Below, piece by piece: positions 12,095 through 13,235 of a stretch of DNA of 13,235 nucleotides; the stretch's first letter is position 1, and each line of letters starts with the position of its first letter. A program made the translations under genes and the position numbers. The notes beneath the pieces were generated by a model. That model worked only from the letters and a program-made list of their open reading frames with translations, searched no databases and was not told the DNA's origin. Source of the DNA: WO2-35-19 sp964365465 (GTDB taxonomy: Bacteria; Patescibacteriota; Minisyncoccia; Phycocordibacterales; WO2-35-19); NCBI GenBank assembly GCA_964365465.1, contig CAYIPT010000017.1, positions 1 through 13,235 on the forward strand. The letters run 5' to 3'.

Positions 12095-12863
12095 TTTAAA
12101 AAATATAGAAAAATATTATCCGGATAATGAAAGGCACTTTAAGAGGAATATTTTGAGAGAATATTTGCAATATAAAATTCTGGAAATTATTTTTGCATCC
12201 GAATATGCCGGCAAACTGGTATTCATAGGCGGCACGGCTTTGCGCATCATTTATCAAAATAAGCGTTTTTCCGAGGATATTGATTTTGATAATTTCGGAT
12301 TAACTGATATTGAATTTAGAGAAACGGCGCAAAAAGTTAAAAATGGTTTGGAGGCGGAAGGATTTAAGGTAGAAATAGATTTTGCAGGCAAAGGATCTTA
12401 CCGTTGCAATGTTCGTTTTCCTGGTCTGCTTTTTACCAGCGGACTTTCACCGCATCATGACGAAAAAATACTTATTCAAATTGACAGTTTGGCCCAAGGT
12501 TTTGACTATCAACCGGAGCGAAAGATTTTAAACAAATTTGATGTTTTCACCGAAATTTTTGTTTCCTCGTCTAGTTTATTGTTGTCGCAAAAAATCAGCG
12601 CCGCCTTAACCCGCAAGCGGGCAAAGGGCAGGGACTTTTATGACATTGTTTTCCTGCTATCCTTCACCAAGCCCAATTATAAGTTTCTTGAACTAAAATT
12701 AGGTATTGGCGATGCAGAAAAACTAAGAGACAAACTGGTTGAGATAAGCAATAAGCTTAACTTTGCAGAACTGGCGCGGGACATAGAACCTTTCCTGTTT
12801 AATCAGAGTGATAGCAAAAAAGTTGAGCTGTTTTTGGATTTTATTAAGCAGGCCAAGCTATAA
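12087..12863 (+). CDS. abiEii: AbiEii-family nucleotidyltransferase toxin
   Basis: 258 residues of the DUF1814/AbiEii nucleotidyltransferase fold. Motif I is FIGGTALRIIY (46-56), followed by FSEDIDFD (61-68) with the metal-binding D64 and D66. A third acidic position is in LIQIDSL (D133), and the C-terminal catalytic region KISAALTRKRAKGRDFYDI (169-187) has K169 and the RDxxD of the family. All key residues look intact, so the toxin is probably active. Relatives act as growth-inhibiting toxins: MenT enzymes of mycobacteria block tRNA charging by adding nucleotides to the 3' end, and AbiE systems give phage abortive infection. The start overlaps the end of the antitoxin gene, giving coupled translation with antitoxin first. 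Confidence 0.9.
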   Translation: MLDLKNIEKYYPDNERHFKRNILREYLQYKILEIIFASEYAGKLVFIGGTALRIIYQNKRFSEDIDFDNFGLTDIEFRETAQKVKNGLEAEGFKVEIDFAGKGSYRCNVRFPGLLFTSGLSPHHDEKILIQIDSLAQGFDYQPERKILNKFDVFTEIFVSSSSLLLSQKISAALTRKRAKGRDFYDIVFLLSFTKPNYKFLELKLGIGDAEKLRDKLVEISNKLNFAELARDIEPFLFNQSDSKKVELFLDFIKQAKL

Positions 12864-12868
12864 ATTCT

Positions 12869-12883
12869 AGCCCGTGCCGGGTT
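12869..12883 (+). terminator. Weak hairpin after the toxin gene
   Basis: AGCCCG-TGC-CGGGTT forms a 6-bp stem, with one G-U pair, 5 bases after the toxin stop. No U-run follows, so termination would be poor; it is listed because nothing else separates the two genes. Confidence 0.25.
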
Positions 12884-12904
12884 GGAATCAAGATACTTAA
12901 ACCC

Positions 12905-13235
12905 ATGCCTCCAAAACGAATAAAAAAAATATCAAAATTAAATGCAACTACCTATAAGTTTCAAATAGGCAAAGATTCGTATGATGACGACATAATCATA
13001 GGTGGTCCAGACCCTTCAAAATTCAAACCCCAAATCCAAATGAGCCGTTGGAAATGGGGCAGGGCGCCTGTTAATATTTCTATTGAACTCAAATATCAAG
13101 AAGGCATCGCCGGAACCCATAGAAAATACGGGGAAAAAATCAGATTTGCGACAAGCGATTTCGCTTACGACATTTATGGTAAAGAACCGTCTGAAATCCC
13201 AGGGATGTCGTTGGACGAAAGAGGGGGAATTGAAC
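12905..13235 (+). CDS. Unrecognised protein, 3' truncated by the window end
   Basis: An ATG at 12905 opens at least 110 codons without a stop to the last base. The N-terminus is strongly basic (MPPKRIKKISK), then come an acidic patch (DSYDDD, 25-29), a hydrophobic IIIGGPDP (30-37), SRWKWG (47-52) and a beta-like NISIELKYQ stretch. The visible part has no signal peptide, membrane segment or nucleotide-binding motif I can name. No clear Shine-Dalgarno stands before it. It follows the AbiE toxin by 41 bases in the same direction and might be a further member of a defence or mobile region, but context alone does not say. Confidence 0.6.
   Translation, partial: MPPKRIKKISKLNATTYKFQIGKDSYDDDIIIGGPDPSKFKPQIQMSRWKWGRAPVNISIELKYQEGIAGTHRKYGEKIRFATSDFAYDIYGKEPSEIPGMSLDERGGIE

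Noticed and set aside
1..13235. CRISPR arrays, tRNA or rRNA genes, insertion sequences
   Set aside because: I saw no regularly spaced repeats, no cloverleaf-like segment in any gap and no transposase motif. Every gap is 160 bases or less.

Overview
The window looks like a piece of a Candidate Phyla Radiation (Patescibacteria, probably Parcubacteria-like) chromosome. This is inferred from gene content and style, not from a marker gene. The DNA is AT-rich (one sampled 60-base line in 2641-2700 is about 38% GC), genes are densely packed on one strand, and there is a surface protein with the FSYQGRLT-type N-terminus that I associate with this group. TGA is used as a stop at 7272-7274 and 9036-9038 inside ATGA overlaps, so the UGA=Gly code of Gracilibacteria/Absconditabacteria is unlikely.

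Left flank (1-2050): the tail of a membrane protein (+), then two minus-strand genes. One is a short nucleotide-sugar dehydrogenase (225-989). The other is an isolated, conspicuously GC-rich glycosyltransferase-like gene (1076-1939) with its own consensus-like promoter and its own hairpin terminator, which looks like a self-contained cassette.

Central block (2100-11378): thirteen genes run on the + strand with gaps of 0-46 bases or short overlaps and no visible terminator. It starts with a secreted FSYQGRLT-type surface protein. A compact Tat export module follows: TatC, a 31-residue TatA-like microprotein not recorded by ordinary ORF length cut-offs, a full TatA, and a 77-residue twin-arginine protein. 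Next is a zinc-ribbon protein with a phage-decoration-like beta domain. The rest is a glycan cluster: two GT2 enzymes resembling polypeptide GalNAc-transferases, an FkbM methyltransferase, a second methyltransferase, UDP-galactopyranose mutase, a TOD1/DUF616-like transferase, and two paralogous transferases of a family I cannot name.

Right flank (11379-13235): a two-gene AbiEi/AbiEii (type IV toxin-antitoxin) operon with its own promoter, whose -10 box lies inside an inverted repeat, then the start of an unrecognised protein cut by the window end.

Working hypothesis: no flippase, polymerase or ABC exporter is visible, while the transferases are soluble and the Tat substrate carries a Ser/Thr-rich linker. 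The locus may therefore decorate proteins with a Galf-containing, methylated glycan in the cytoplasm and export them folded through Tat, to be displayed with the surface protein. This is inference, and the genes next to the window could overturn it.
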